DNA of 64,000 nucleotides, from the NCBI RefSeq assembly GCF_900156645.1, contig NZ_FTOC01000001.1:434001-498000 (forward strand), read 5' to 3'. The DNA is from Salimicrobium flavidum. GTDB taxonomy: Bacteria; Bacillota; Bacilli; Bacillales; Halobacillaceae. The translations under genes were made by a program, and so were the position numbers. Positions 56,541-64,000 of this stretch are shown here, piece by piece. Each line of letters starts with the position of its first letter. The first letter of the stretch is position 1. The notes under the pieces were generated by a model. That model saw only the letters and a program-made list of their open reading frames with translations, was not told where the DNA came from and made no database searches.

Positions 56541-56579
56541 AAAAAAGAAATGTGCCTTTTATCGGCACATTTCTTTTTT
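56541..56579 (+). terminator. Terminator after the AI-2E-family gene
   Basis: 16-bp stem AAAAAAGAAATGTGCC / GGCACATTTCTTTTTT with a 7-base loop; the 3' arm supplies the T-tract. Confidence 0.9.
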
Positions 56580-56581
56580 AT

Positions 56582-56754
56582 GGCTCTATTAAAGCCTGTT
56601 GCCCGTTTTCAACACTTCAGGCGGACGCTTTCCGCGGGCAATGCTTCAGCCTCCTCGTTTCCTTCGGGGTCTTCAGCTACCCGAGTTCCCGTCGGAGTCG
56701 CCGCCTGTCTCTTCTCAACATGAACAAATATCAACACTCCCCATTAACAGAGAG
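56582..56754 (+). repeat. 173-bp subfamily A inverted-repeat element
   Basis: Starts GGCTCTATTAAAGCC and ends CCATTAACAGAGAG. The core 56620-56705 matches 25904-25990 closely, including GGCGGACGCTTTCCGCGGGC and GTCGGAGTCGCCGCC. Together with the remnant at 56475 and the element at 56900 it makes up most of a 669-bp gene-free stretch (56476-57144). Confidence 0.88.
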
Positions 56755-56899
56755 TTTTTTAAAATTAAATTTTGACTGTGTCGTTATGCTTGTTTTTGAA
56801 AACATTTTGAACTGCAGGGACATTCCCTTACCGAACCTCCGTTGGGAGAAAAAGCGTAAATGAAACTGGAAATAACTGGTGCTCAATCATATAATTTAA

Positions 56900-57074
56900 G
56901 GCTCTGTTAGCGTTTATTGTTGATTTTCGTTCCTTCGGGTGGAAGCTTGCCGCGGGCATGACGTCAACTTCCGGAATCTCCCTATTGTCGATTCCGGTGA
57001 TTTTCCGTTCATGCTACTCCCGCAGGCGTCTCCACCCTTTGTCCTTAAAATCAACAGCCGGCTTTCACAGAGCC
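56900..57074 (+). repeat. 175-bp subfamily B inverted-repeat element
   Basis: Ends are a perfect 8-bp inverted repeat, GGCTCTGT / ACAGAGCC. Inside, TTGTTGATTT, GGGTGGAAGCTTGCCGCGGG, GCATGACG and CCGGAATC pair with inverted counterparts in the right half. It is nearly identical to 46791-46965, for example TATTGTCGATTCCGGTGATT is the same in both. Confidence 0.92.
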
Positions 57075-57144
57075 TAATTTAAAAGAATCCATTCCTCGAC
57101 CGAATTGCTGTCCTATACGGCACCTCAGCTAATGTTCCTTTGAT

Positions 57145-57606
57145 TTATGATCCCAGAATCGCTTTGATCAGACTAGTTGTATGTCCACCCTCATATAGAA
57201 TGTAAAGTAGCAGATAAACAGCAACTCCGGTTATTGCAGTGAAGAACCAGATGATACTGGTCACAGGACCAATTTTACGGTGCTTTTTGATATTTCTTTT
57301 AAAAGCCAGTGTCAGTGTAACAATACCGAAAACTGCACCGGTTGTAGCAAGAATAATATGAAATATAAGAAAGATCGTATAATATATTTCGTATTCTTCC
57401 GGTCCGCCGAAACTTGTATTCCCTACAAAAATAGTACGACTGACATAAATGATGAAAAAAATCAGTGCACTCGTAGCCCCCATCAACATCACTTTTTTAT
57501 GAGCGGCCCTTTTGTTGTTTGCGATGAGGATCCATCCGATTCCTACGAGGATGGCACTAAGTACGATAAAAATTGTGCTTATTGTTGGCAAAAACGGCAT
57601 ATCCAT
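57145..57606 (-). CDS. ctaM: DUF420 membrane protein CtaM (YozB)
   Basis: 153-residue membrane protein with about four or five helices and a HKK and several His residues (FHIILATTGAVFG, HRKIGPVT). The family includes CtaM, needed for maturation of haem A-containing oxidases in Staphylococcus. It lies 14 bp after ctaG, at the end of the oxidase locus, so a role in caa3 assembly is likely. No terminator is obvious beyond it. Confidence 0.88.
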   Translation of the reverse strand: MDMPFLPTISTIFIVLSAILVGIGWILIANNKRAAHKKVMLMGATSALIFFIIYVSRTIFVGNTSFGGPEEYEIYYTIFLIFHIILATTGAVFGIVTLTLAFKRNIKKHRKIGPVTSIIWFFTAITGVAVYLLLYILYEGGHTTSLIKAILGS

Positions 57607-57620
57607 CTCTCCTGTATCTA

Positions 57621-58523
57621 TTATCTTTGTTCATAGGCAGCCTCCGGAACAGGATCCACCATTCCTCTTTCATCTTTATTGAACCAATTGAAGAAAATAT
57701 AAGCGATGATGGCACCGAATATAATTTCCTGCATCACTTTCATAATAATTCCACCAAGCTGCTGATCTTCCACCAGTGGAATAGGTGTGAAGAACTCGGG
57801 GCCACTGAGCGAACCTGCCAGACCTTCGAGTACACCTGCAGGCACACAGAGACTAAGCGCGTCCATCCAAGCTCCTGACTGGGTGTAAGTCGCATACAAC
57901 GGAGTATCCGCAAAAATGATCAGAGCACATGCTGGTGTAATTAACACCCCATTGGCAAATATAAAACCGATTTTCAATATTGGGCTTAGTCTGTCGAACT
58001 GTTTGGAAGGTGGAAACACAGACACCCACATACAAAAGGCAAGAAACAGCAGCAGGGTCGAAATACCCGCATGAATAAGTTCGTTCGATTTAGCAAAATC
58101 AAAAACGACCGGTACATGGTACATCGAAAACAGACCGTTGAACAGCAATAAAGATAAAAGCGGTGTCGTCAAAAAATTCAATACGGGACGAATAACCGGT
58201 CGGTCCAGGATTCTTTTCCACGTCGCAAATGGTACCCCTTTGATGATCAGGATAGGTACTAACAGATAATACAGAGCCATCTGCGTCATGTGGGCAGTAA
58301 ACATTATATGGCTCAACAAATCGATCGGTGACCCTTTGATAATATAAAGAAGTATCAAACCCGTATAAAACATAAGCTGTTGTGATCCTGATGCTTTCTC
58401 TTCTTCACGTTTCTTCCCCGGCCCGGTCAGATAGAAATATATTAATGCAAGAACAGCAATGAACAGCATATAATAAGGGCTCCATAGCGCGCGAAACCCG
58501 AATATCTGTAATTCTAGCCACAT
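57621..58523 (-). CDS. ctaG: Cytochrome c oxidase assembly factor CtaG
   Basis: 300-residue membrane protein with seven or so helices. HIMFTAHMTQMALYYLLVP is the family's His-rich copper-related motif. In B. subtilis CtaG helps insert the CuB centre of caa3 oxidase. It follows ctaF after a 216-bp gap that contains the ctaF terminator, so expression may be separate. Confidence 0.93.
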   Translation of the reverse strand: MWLELQIFGFRALWSPYYMLFIAVLALIYFYLTGPGKKREEEKASGSQQLMFYTGLILLYIIKGSPIDLLSHIMFTAHMTQMALYYLLVPILIIKGVPFATWKRILDRPVIRPVLNFLTTPLLSLLLFNGLFSMYHVPVVFDFAKSNELIHAGISTLLLFLAFCMWVSVFPPSKQFDRLSPILKIGFIFANGVLITPACALIIFADTPLYATYTQSGAWMDALSLCVPAGVLEGLAGSLSGPEFFTPIPLVEDQQLGGIIMKVMQEIIFGAIIAYIFFNWFNKDERGMVDPVPEAAYEQR

Positions 58524-58708
58524 TATTATTCACCCCATGTAAGACATTCTATTGCCTATTCTAAAGGACACAAAGCAAAAAAACGAGATAAAACGGCTAA
58601 AGTTTTCTAAAATGTCAAATTTGCTTTGATTCATAAGGTCAATTAAAAGATCATTGACCAGTAGGAACGTCCCCTTTCAAAAGTTAAAGGTGACTGAACA
58701 AATAAGAA

Positions 58709-58735
58709 AAAGCCAGGGGTAACACCCCTGGCTTT
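58709..58735 (-). terminator. Terminator after ctaF
   Basis: Perfect 12-bp stem AAAGCCAGGGGT / ACCCCTGGCTTT with a 3-base loop, followed by TTCTTATT on the minus strand. Starts 5 bp after the ctaF stop. Confidence 0.88.
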
Positions 58736-58739
58736 GATC

Positions 58740-59066
58740 TTACCACCATATTATAGTCGTGAAAGTGATAATTGTAAAAAACGCGACGGTGAGTCCTCCA
58801 TACATCATCATTGCTGGCATGAAGTGACCTTTATTCTTCATGTGCATGAAATAATATAGTTGAAACACAACCTGGATGACTGCAAGCAAAATTAGTACAG
58901 GTTTCACGAAGTAAGAACTGATTTCCAGTACAACCATTCCGAAAGCGATAAATGTGAAAAGGATCATCAATATAAAACTGATTACCTGATGAATCATCTC
59001 TTCCTTGTGCTCTTTTTTATGAACATCAATCTTATGTCTAGATGCGGAGCTTGTATTCTCTTCCAT
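58740..59066 (-). CDS. ctaF: Cytochrome caa3 oxidase subunit IV
   Basis: 108-residue subunit with three hydrophobic helices and the YYFMHMKNKGH motif of Bacillus subunit IV. The hydrophilic N terminus has His and Lys clusters. It lies 3 bp after ctaE. Confidence 0.93.
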   Translation of the reverse strand: MEENTSSASRHKIDVHKKEHKEEMIHQVISFILMILFTFIAFGMVVLEISSYFVKPVLILLAVIQVVFQLYYFMHMKNKGHFMPAMMMYGGLTVAFFTIITFTTIIWW

Positions 59067-59069
59067 TCC

Positions 59070-59693
59070 TTACCCCACCTTTCCTAATAGGTAAACAACT
59101 GTAAAAATGAATACCCAAACGACATCAATAAAGTGCCAATACAGACTTGCAATATAATACTTCGGAGCGTTATAAAGATTCAAACCACGTTTACGGTTAC
59201 GGAGCATTAGAGCAATGAACCAGCTGAGTCCAAACACTACGTGACCTCCGTGAAAACCGACCAATGTATAAAATGCCGATCCGAAGGCAGAAGAACGGAA
59301 TGTGAACCCATACTCATGAATGTAATGATAAAATTCATAAATTTCACAACCCAAGAACCCTAGGCCAAGCACTACAGTGATACCCAACCACAATTGCATC
59401 TTTTTGAAATCGTTATTCTTCATGTGATACATAGCGTATACACTTGTCAAAGAACTCGTTAACAAAAGCATGGTCATGATAAACACAAGTTCCAGTCCGA
59501 AAAGATTTTCTGGTGTGTTCTCTCCTGACGTAGACCGGACCAGCGCAAGGTATGTCCCGAAGAGAGAGGCAAAAAGAACCGTCTCTCCTCCCAGGAACAT
59601 CCAGAAGCCTACAAACTTGTTCTTACCTTCCGGGGTGGCTTTTTCAGGATCACTAGGCATTTGTTTTGGATTTAAAATGTCCTCTTGACTCAT
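59070..59693 (-). CDS. ctaE: Cytochrome caa3 oxidase subunit III
   Basis: 207-residue subunit with five helices. VGFWMFLGGETVLFASLFG and LVGFHGGHVVFGL are subunit III signatures; YWHFIDVVWVFIF is the C-terminal one. It overlaps ctaD by 4 bp. Confidence 0.96.
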   Translation of the reverse strand: MSQEDILNPKQMPSDPEKATPEGKNKFVGFWMFLGGETVLFASLFGTYLALVRSTSGENTPENLFGLELVFIMTMLLLTSSLTSVYAMYHMKNNDFKKMQLWLGITVVLGLGFLGCEIYEFYHYIHEYGFTFRSSAFGSAFYTLVGFHGGHVVFGLSWFIALMLRNRKRGLNLYNAPKYYIASLYWHFIDVVWVFIFTVVYLLGKVG

Positions 59694-61552
59694 TCTTTAC
59701 CCTCCCCCTTCTCTATAAGATCTTCTTTGTGGATATGGTACCCCAAGTCATCTTTAAGGGATCTGGTAAGCATCGAACCGAGTGTTAGACCCATTCCGAC
59801 AGCTACCGCTATAAACCAGGCATTATGATCGACCTGATAAATGAATCCGAACCCTGCGATGAATAAACCGAAAGACATGAGGAAAGGAAGAATCGATCCA
59901 TTCGGCATGTGAATATCACCAAGTGGCTCTGCAGGTGTAATTCCTTTTCTTCCTTCCATTTTTTCGATCCATAACGGATCCAATCCACGTACTAGTGGTG
60001 TCTGTTTAAAGTTATAGAACGGCGGTGTCGAAGGAATCGACCACTCCAGCGTACGCCCATCCCAAGGGTCAGCGGAAGCTCTCGGTTCTTTAATTGCTGT
60101 ATACACCACATTATAAAGGAATATCAATGTTCCGAGTGCCATGAAGAAAGCACCTACCGTACTGATCATATTTCCTGTGGCAAGACTCTGCCCTTCGAAA
60201 TATGTCCAGTAACGGCGAGGCATCCCCATAAGGCCAAGAAAATGCTGAATAAAGAAAGTTAAATGGAAACCGATAAAGAAAGGCCAGAAAGCCCAGTGTC
60301 CAAGTTTTTCATTCAAGACTTTCCCGAACATCTTCGGCCACCAGTAGTGTAAAGCTGCAAAGATACCGAATACCACACCACCGACGATAACGTAGTGGAA
60401 GTGCCCTACCACAAAATAGGTATCATGATACTGATAGTCAGCTGCAGCAGAAGCAAGCATTACCCCTGTCATACCACCGATGGTAAAGGAAGGGATGAAA
60501 GCGACAGTCCAAAGCATCGCCGCGCTCATTTTTATACTTCCGCCCCACATCGTAAATAGCCAATTGAAAATTTTGATTCCTGTAGGTACTGCAATCGCCA
60601 TGGTAGAAACGGCGAATATCGAGTTTGCGATCGGACCGAGACCTACAGTGAACATGTGGTGAGCCCACACCATGAATCCTAGGAAACCGATAAGCACTGT
60701 AGCGAATACCATTGCGGAATATCCGAACAGACGCTTTTTCGAGAAAGTGGAAATAATGTCACTGAAGGCACCGAATAATGGAAGAATCAATATGTAAACT
60801 TCCGGGTGTCCGAATATCCAGAACAAATGCTCCCAGATGATTTCATTACCACCAGCAGTAACGTCAAAGAATGCAGAACCGAACATGCGGTCGAACATCA
60901 TAAGGAAGAGACCTACAGTCAACGCCGGAAATGCAAATAGAATCAAGGTACTTGTGATGAATGAAGTCCATGTAAACAAAGGCATACGCATGTAAGTCAT
61001 CCCTGGGGCCCGCATGTTAATGATCGTCACCAGGAAGTTTATACCCCCGATGAGTGTACCAGCCCCCGAAATCTGGAGTCCCATCACGTAATAATCGATC
61101 CCGTGCCCTGGAGAGGTCGTTGATAAAGGTGCATAGTTCGTCCACCCTGCATCCGGTGCGCCACCGGTGAACCAGGAGACGTTCAACAATAATCCTCCGA
61201 AGAGAAATAGCCAGAAACCAAGGGAGTTCAGAAACGGAAATGCTACGTCTCTGGCTCCTATCTGTAATGGTACAACGGCGTTCATCAACGCAAATATGAT
61301 CGGCATGGCTGCCAGGAATATCATCGTCGTACCGTGCATCGTAATCATTTCATTATAAAGTCCTGCTGAAATAAAGTCATTATCCGGCTTCATAAGCTGA
61401 ATTCGGATAATCATTGCCTCGAGTCCGCCTATCAGGAAAAACAAGCCACCGGAGACCAGATAAAGATGTGCTATCTTTTTGTGGTCGACCGTTGTCATAT
61501 AGTCCCAAATTGCTGCTGCGAGGCCACGCTGTTGTGCTATTGCATTACTCAC
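59690..61552 (-). CDS. ctaD: Cytochrome caa3 oxidase subunit I
   Basis: 620-residue catalytic subunit with 12-14 helices. The low-spin haem His lies in TMHGTTMIF; the CuB His and Tyr pair lies in FGHPEVYILI. Further CuB ligands are in VWAHHMF, and the high-spin and low-spin haem ligands in DTYFVVGHFHYV. The crosslinked Tyr and proton-channel features look intact. Expected product: terminal oxidase reducing O2 with electrons from cytochrome c. Confidence 0.97.
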   Translation of the reverse strand: MSNAIAQQRGLAAAIWDYMTTVDHKKIAHLYLVSGGLFFLIGGLEAMIIRIQLMKPDNDFISAGLYNEMITMHGTTMIFLAAMPIIFALMNAVVPLQIGARDVAFPFLNSLGFWLFLFGGLLLNVSWFTGGAPDAGWTNYAPLSTTSPGHGIDYYVMGLQISGAGTLIGGINFLVTIINMRAPGMTYMRMPLFTWTSFITSTLILFAFPALTVGLFLMMFDRMFGSAFFDVTAGGNEIIWEHLFWIFGHPEVYILILPLFGAFSDIISTFSKKRLFGYSAMVFATVLIGFLGFMVWAHHMFTVGLGPIANSIFAVSTMAIAVPTGIKIFNWLFTMWGGSIKMSAAMLWTVAFIPSFTIGGMTGVMLASAAADYQYHDTYFVVGHFHYVIVGGVVFGIFAALHYWWPKMFGKVLNEKLGHWAFWPFFIGFHLTFFIQHFLGLMGMPRRYWTYFEGQSLATGNMISTVGAFFMALGTLIFLYNVVYTAIKEPRASADPWDGRTLEWSIPSTPPFYNFKQTPLVRGLDPLWIEKMEGRKGITPAEPLGDIHMPNGSILPFLMSFGLFIAGFGFIYQVDHNAWFIAVAVGMGLTLGSMLTRSLKDDLGYHIHKEDLIEKGEGKE

Positions 61553-61578
61553 GCTTATACCTCCTTTTTAGATAGTGT

Positions 61579-62646
61579 TTATTCTTCACCCGAAGAATTG
61601 CTTACAGTTTCAGGAGTTACCTCCGTATGATCGAGCTGCATCAAGTAATCAGCAATTTGCTGAGCTTCTTCTTCCGATACGTTATAACCCTGCATTTTGT
61701 TGCCTGGTTTGATTTCGTCCGGGTTCATGATCCAATCTACAAGGTTCTCTTTATTATAATCGAGAATACCTGCGATTTTGGTCCGATTACCGAAGTTACT
61801 CAAATTGGGACCTACGCCTGCCGGAGAGTTACCGATTGCGTGACAACCCATACAACTGTTTTCAAAAGCAGCTTTTCCGTCTTGCGCGGAGGCTGTTTCA
61901 GGAGTAGCTTCTGCATCAATGTTCTGCATATCAGAAATCCACTGATCATACTCTTCAGAACTTACAGCTACTACTCTGAAATCCATCAGGGAGTGGGATG
62001 GTCCGCAAAGCTCTGCGCAATGTCCCCAGTAAACACCCTCTTCATATGCTTCTAAGTACATGGTATTTTCGTTCCCTCCCGGGTTGGTGTCCATTTTACC
62101 TGCAATAGAAGGAACCCAGAACGAATGAATAACATCACTGGATGTCATATCTAAGTAAACGCGTTCACCTGTAGGGATATAAAGATCCTGACTGGTGGAA
62201 ACTTCCTGGTCCGGGTAATTGAAGTGCCACCAGTACTGGTTCCCTGTGACTTCAATCGTAATAGAACCATCTTCACTTCGTGGTTGTTCATCTGCAAGAT
62301 CGAAGGTGGCCTGTACTGTAGGTACTGCCAGAATGAGAAGCAGCAAAATCGGTATGACCGTCCAGATAATCTCCAGAGATTTGTTACCTTCGGTCTGTTT
62401 GGGGATGAAATCTTCCTCCCCTTTTTTACGACGGTAACGGATAAGTACAAAAGTATAAATAGCCATGACGATTACGAAAACAAATAACATTATCGCAATA
62501 CTGATCATCATGAGATCAAGTAATAACTCTGCCCCGTACCCTTTCGGTTTAAGCGCACTCAGATTCTCTTCCCCACACCCGGCGAGGAATAATGCTAGCA
62601 CGCTGAAAATGAATACAGGACGAAGCTTGCCCATCAAACCTATCAT
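61579..62646 (-). CDS. ctaC: Cytochrome caa3 oxidase subunit II with fused cytochrome c domain
   Basis: 355-residue lipoprotein. The lipobox LAGC marks lipid attachment; two helices follow. The CuA site is in CAELCGPSHSLMDF with an upstream His in DVIHSFWVP. A C-terminal cytochrome c domain has the haem site CMGCH and a later Met (NKMQGY). This fusion defines caa3 type. The ATG at 62646 follows GAGAGG. Confidence 0.97.
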   Translation of the reverse strand: MIGLMGKLRPVFIFSVLALFLAGCGEENLSALKPKGYGAELLLDLMMISIAIMLFVFVIVMAIYTFVLIRYRRKKGEEDFIPKQTEGNKSLEIIWTVIPILLLLILAVPTVQATFDLADEQPRSEDGSITIEVTGNQYWWHFNYPDQEVSTSQDLYIPTGERVYLDMTSSDVIHSFWVPSIAGKMDTNPGGNENTMYLEAYEEGVYWGHCAELCGPSHSLMDFRVVAVSSEEYDQWISDMQNIDAEATPETASAQDGKAAFENSCMGCHAIGNSPAGVGPNLSNFGNRTKIAGILDYNKENLVDWIMNPDEIKPGNKMQGYNVSEEEAQQIADYLMQLDHTEVTPETVSNSSGEE

Positions 62647-62715
62647 GTGAAATACCTCTCTTTCTCTTTTATATTTAAAAAAGTTTATTAATGTGAATCA
62701 GGTTTTCACCCAATT

Positions 62716-63660
62716 TCATACATAAGGAAATGGCATGGTGACAAGCACCATTGTAAGGAATAGTACAGTTAGATAATTGAGCGAGTATATGAACATCCAG
62801 GTCGCCCATTTTTTATCATCTTTCATAAAGAACCCTGTAAACGCTAAAGCCAACCATCCGATTGACAGTACATATGCGACCGCAAGGAAAATACCTCCAA
62901 GCGACGCAAGGTAAAGAGGTAAAGGCAAAAGACAAGCTACGTAGACGACGATTTGACGTTTCGTCATCCGAAATCCTTTGACCACAGGGAGCATCGGGAT
63001 TCCCGCTTTTTCATAATCATCTTTTTTCTTCATTGCAAGGGCAAGAAAGTGAGGCGTCTGCCAAAGAAACATAATCAGAAACAGAATCCACGCTTCCATG
63101 CGCAGCCCCGGTTCAATGGCGGCCCATCCAATCAAAGGAGGCACTGCCCCTGAGAAACTGCCTACTACCGTATTCAACGTATAGCGGCGTTTAGACCACA
63201 TCGTGTACAGTACTACATATACGAACCAGCCAAAAACTCCCCATAATGCGGCTTCCCAGGACGCAAGTGTCAAGACCAGCACCCCTGCTGCAGAAGTGAT
63301 CACTCCTCCTAAAAGAATCGCTTTCAAAGATATCGTTCCGGTAACAGTAGGGCGTTTTTTCGTACGATCCATGATCGGGTCTATATCCCTGTCATACCAA
63401 TTGTTCAATATACACCCACCGGCTATGACAAGCGCAGTACCGAGCAGAGTCAAAACCAGAGTCATCCACTCATTGACGATAGAAGCACCCGTATAATATA
63501 AAGCGAGCCAAAACCCTGCAAAAGTGGTGATCAGGTTCGAATTGATAATTCCTGTTTTTATTAAACTTTTTATATCCTTAACCAGGGAAGCGTCCTGGCT
63601 TACATCCTTCTCCATGACGTGAGTAGACGCTGATTCAACAGTTCTTGGATTGTCCATCAC
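62716..63660 (-). CDS. ctaB: Protohaem IX farnesyltransferase (haem O synthase)
   Basis: 314-residue UbiA-family prenyltransferase converting haem B to haem O for the oxidase. The first prenyl-diphosphate motif is NNWYDRDIDPIMDRT; nine or so helices follow. Haem A synthase (ctaA), normally adjacent, is not in the window. A long gap (271 bp) separates it from the pyruvate carboxylase end. Confidence 0.96.
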   Translation of the reverse strand: MMDNPRTVESASTHVMEKDVSQDASLVKDIKSLIKTGIINSNLITTFAGFWLALYYTGASIVNEWMTLVLTLLGTALVIAGGCILNNWYDRDIDPIMDRTKKRPTVTGTISLKAILLGGVITSAAGVLVLTLASWEAALWGVFGWFVYVVLYTMWSKRRYTLNTVVGSFSGAVPPLIGWAAIEPGLRMEAWILFLIMFLWQTPHFLALAMKKKDDYEKAGIPMLPVVKGFRMTKRQIVVYVACLLPLPLYLASLGGIFLAVAYVLSIGWLALAFTGFFMKDDKKWATWMFIYSLNYLTVLFLTMVLVTMPFPYV

Positions 63661-63741
63661 TTATAATTCCCCCTTCTGCCTTCTGTCCTTCAAACAAAAG
63701 TTACAGAAATAATAATCACTGACATAAGAAACATCAAAACA

Positions 63742-63770
63742 ATTGTATCATGTAACCCCTATTCTATCTA
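63742..63770 (-). promoter_or_regulatory. Possible activator-dependent promoter of ctaB
   Basis: Minus strand TACAAT (63742-63747) with TAGATA 17 bp upstream, a poor -35. A set of ATGTGA/ATGTAA motifs lies further upstream (63795-63842). The weak -35 and upstream repeats suggest activation, perhaps by ResD as at cta genes of B. subtilis; this is inference. Confidence 0.4.
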
Positions 63771-63794
63771 TTTAATAAATAGAATTTTATATAA

Positions 63795-63842
63795 ATGTGA
63801 CGGGAATGTGAAAAAAGTATGTAAAACATATGTAAAATGTGA
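63795..63842 (+). promoter_or_regulatory. Array of five ATGTRA motifs upstream of ctaB
   Basis: ATGTGA at 63795, 63806 and 63837 and ATGTAA at 63819 and 63830. Several steps are 11 bp, about one helical turn. It is a plausible multi-site binding region for a regulator of the oxidase genes. No named operator is matched exactly. Confidence 0.4.
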
Positions 63843-63899
63843 GGACTTATTTATTTTTATCAAAGTCCGAACCATTTTGCAAGAAGTCTTTTCATAACA

Positions 63900-63926
63900 A
63901 CAACCTAGCCTAACAGACTAGGTTGT
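63900..63926 (-). terminator. Terminator after pyruvate carboxylase
   Basis: Perfect 9-bp stem ACAACCTAG / CTAGGTTGT, 5 bp after the stop codon, followed by TGTTATG on the minus strand. T-tract is weak. Confidence 0.6.
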
Positions 63927-63931
63927 GCCAT

Positions 63932-64000
63932 TTATTCAAATTCAATCAATAAATCACTGACATGGATGGCATCATTATCAGATACATAAATGTCTTTGAT
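63932..64000 (-). CDS. pyc: Pyruvate carboxylase, C-terminal fragment
   Basis: The last 22 codons before a TAA, ending with SDNDAIHVSDLLIEFE. This resembles the end of a biotinyl domain, as at the C terminus of B. subtilis PycA, whose gene also adjoins the cta locus. Identification rests on this short stretch plus position. The rest of the gene lies beyond the right edge. Confidence 0.7.
   Translation of the reverse strand: MKDIYVSDNDAIHVSDLLIEFE

Overview
The window reads as a chromosomal backbone segment of a low-to-moderate GC Firmicute of the family Bacillaceae, most likely a halophilic or halotolerant member. Gene content and order closely follow Bacillus subtilis between the rsgA and pycA loci. 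Several conserved positions that hold sporulation genes in B. subtilis are empty here (spoVD, spoVE, spoIIGA-sigE-sigG, ylbJ, gerR). MurE carries the DNPR motif expected of a meso-diaminopimelate ligase, and DivIB ends in a very acidic tail. Together these suggest a non-sporulating halophile such as Salimicrobium or a relative. That assignment is inference, not a database result.

Layout, left to right, almost all on the minus strand. (1) 1-10,000: remA-gmk-rpoZ, then coaBC-priA-fmt-rsmB-prpC-prkC-rsgA, covering nucleotide kinase, CoA synthesis, replication restart, initiator formylation, rRNA methylation and the PASTA kinase/phosphatase pair. def and rlmN, usual members of this operon, are absent. 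(2) 10,150-12,030: rqcH on the plus strand, with a strong terminator. (3) 12,180-23,720: a complete pyrimidine operon, pyrR-pyrP-pyrB-pyrC-carA-carB-pyrK-pyrD-pyrF-pyrE, with two PyrR-type attenuators. (4) 23,700-25,290: an rluD-type gene and lspA, with no ileS before them. (5) 25,290-43,070: divIVA, ylmH (rqcP), ylmG, sepF, ylmE, ylmD, ftsZ, ftsA, divIB, murD, mraY, murF, murE, pbpB, ftsL, rsmH, mraZ. This is a shortened dcw cluster without ftsW/spoVE, murG or murB, headed by a probable MraZ operator. (6) 43,100-54,600: bshC, a DUF3397 gene, ylbP, an enoyl-CoA hydratase homologue, rpmF, ylbN, tmcAL, ylbL, coaD, rsmD, an unrecognised exported protein, a ylbA-like gene, ylbG and ylbF. (7) 54,950-64,000: yugN-like and AI-2E-family genes (plus strand), then the caa3 oxidase locus ctaB-C-D-E-F-G-ctaM and the 3' end of pyruvate carboxylase. 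ctaA is missing from its usual place.

The most striking unexplained structure is a family of intergenic inverted-repeat elements of about 175 bp. They have GGCTCTGTTA / TAACAGAGCC-like ends and nested internal palindromes. They occur in several complete, inverted, shortened and decayed forms at 8.7, 12.1, 25.9-26.2, 29.5, 46.8, 49.2, 50.6, 54.7, 56.6 and 56.9 kb. No transposase, CRISPR array, tRNA or rRNA gene was found. No defence island or clearly new multi-gene system is visible; the window is mainly housekeeping DNA with notable gene losses and a repeat family.
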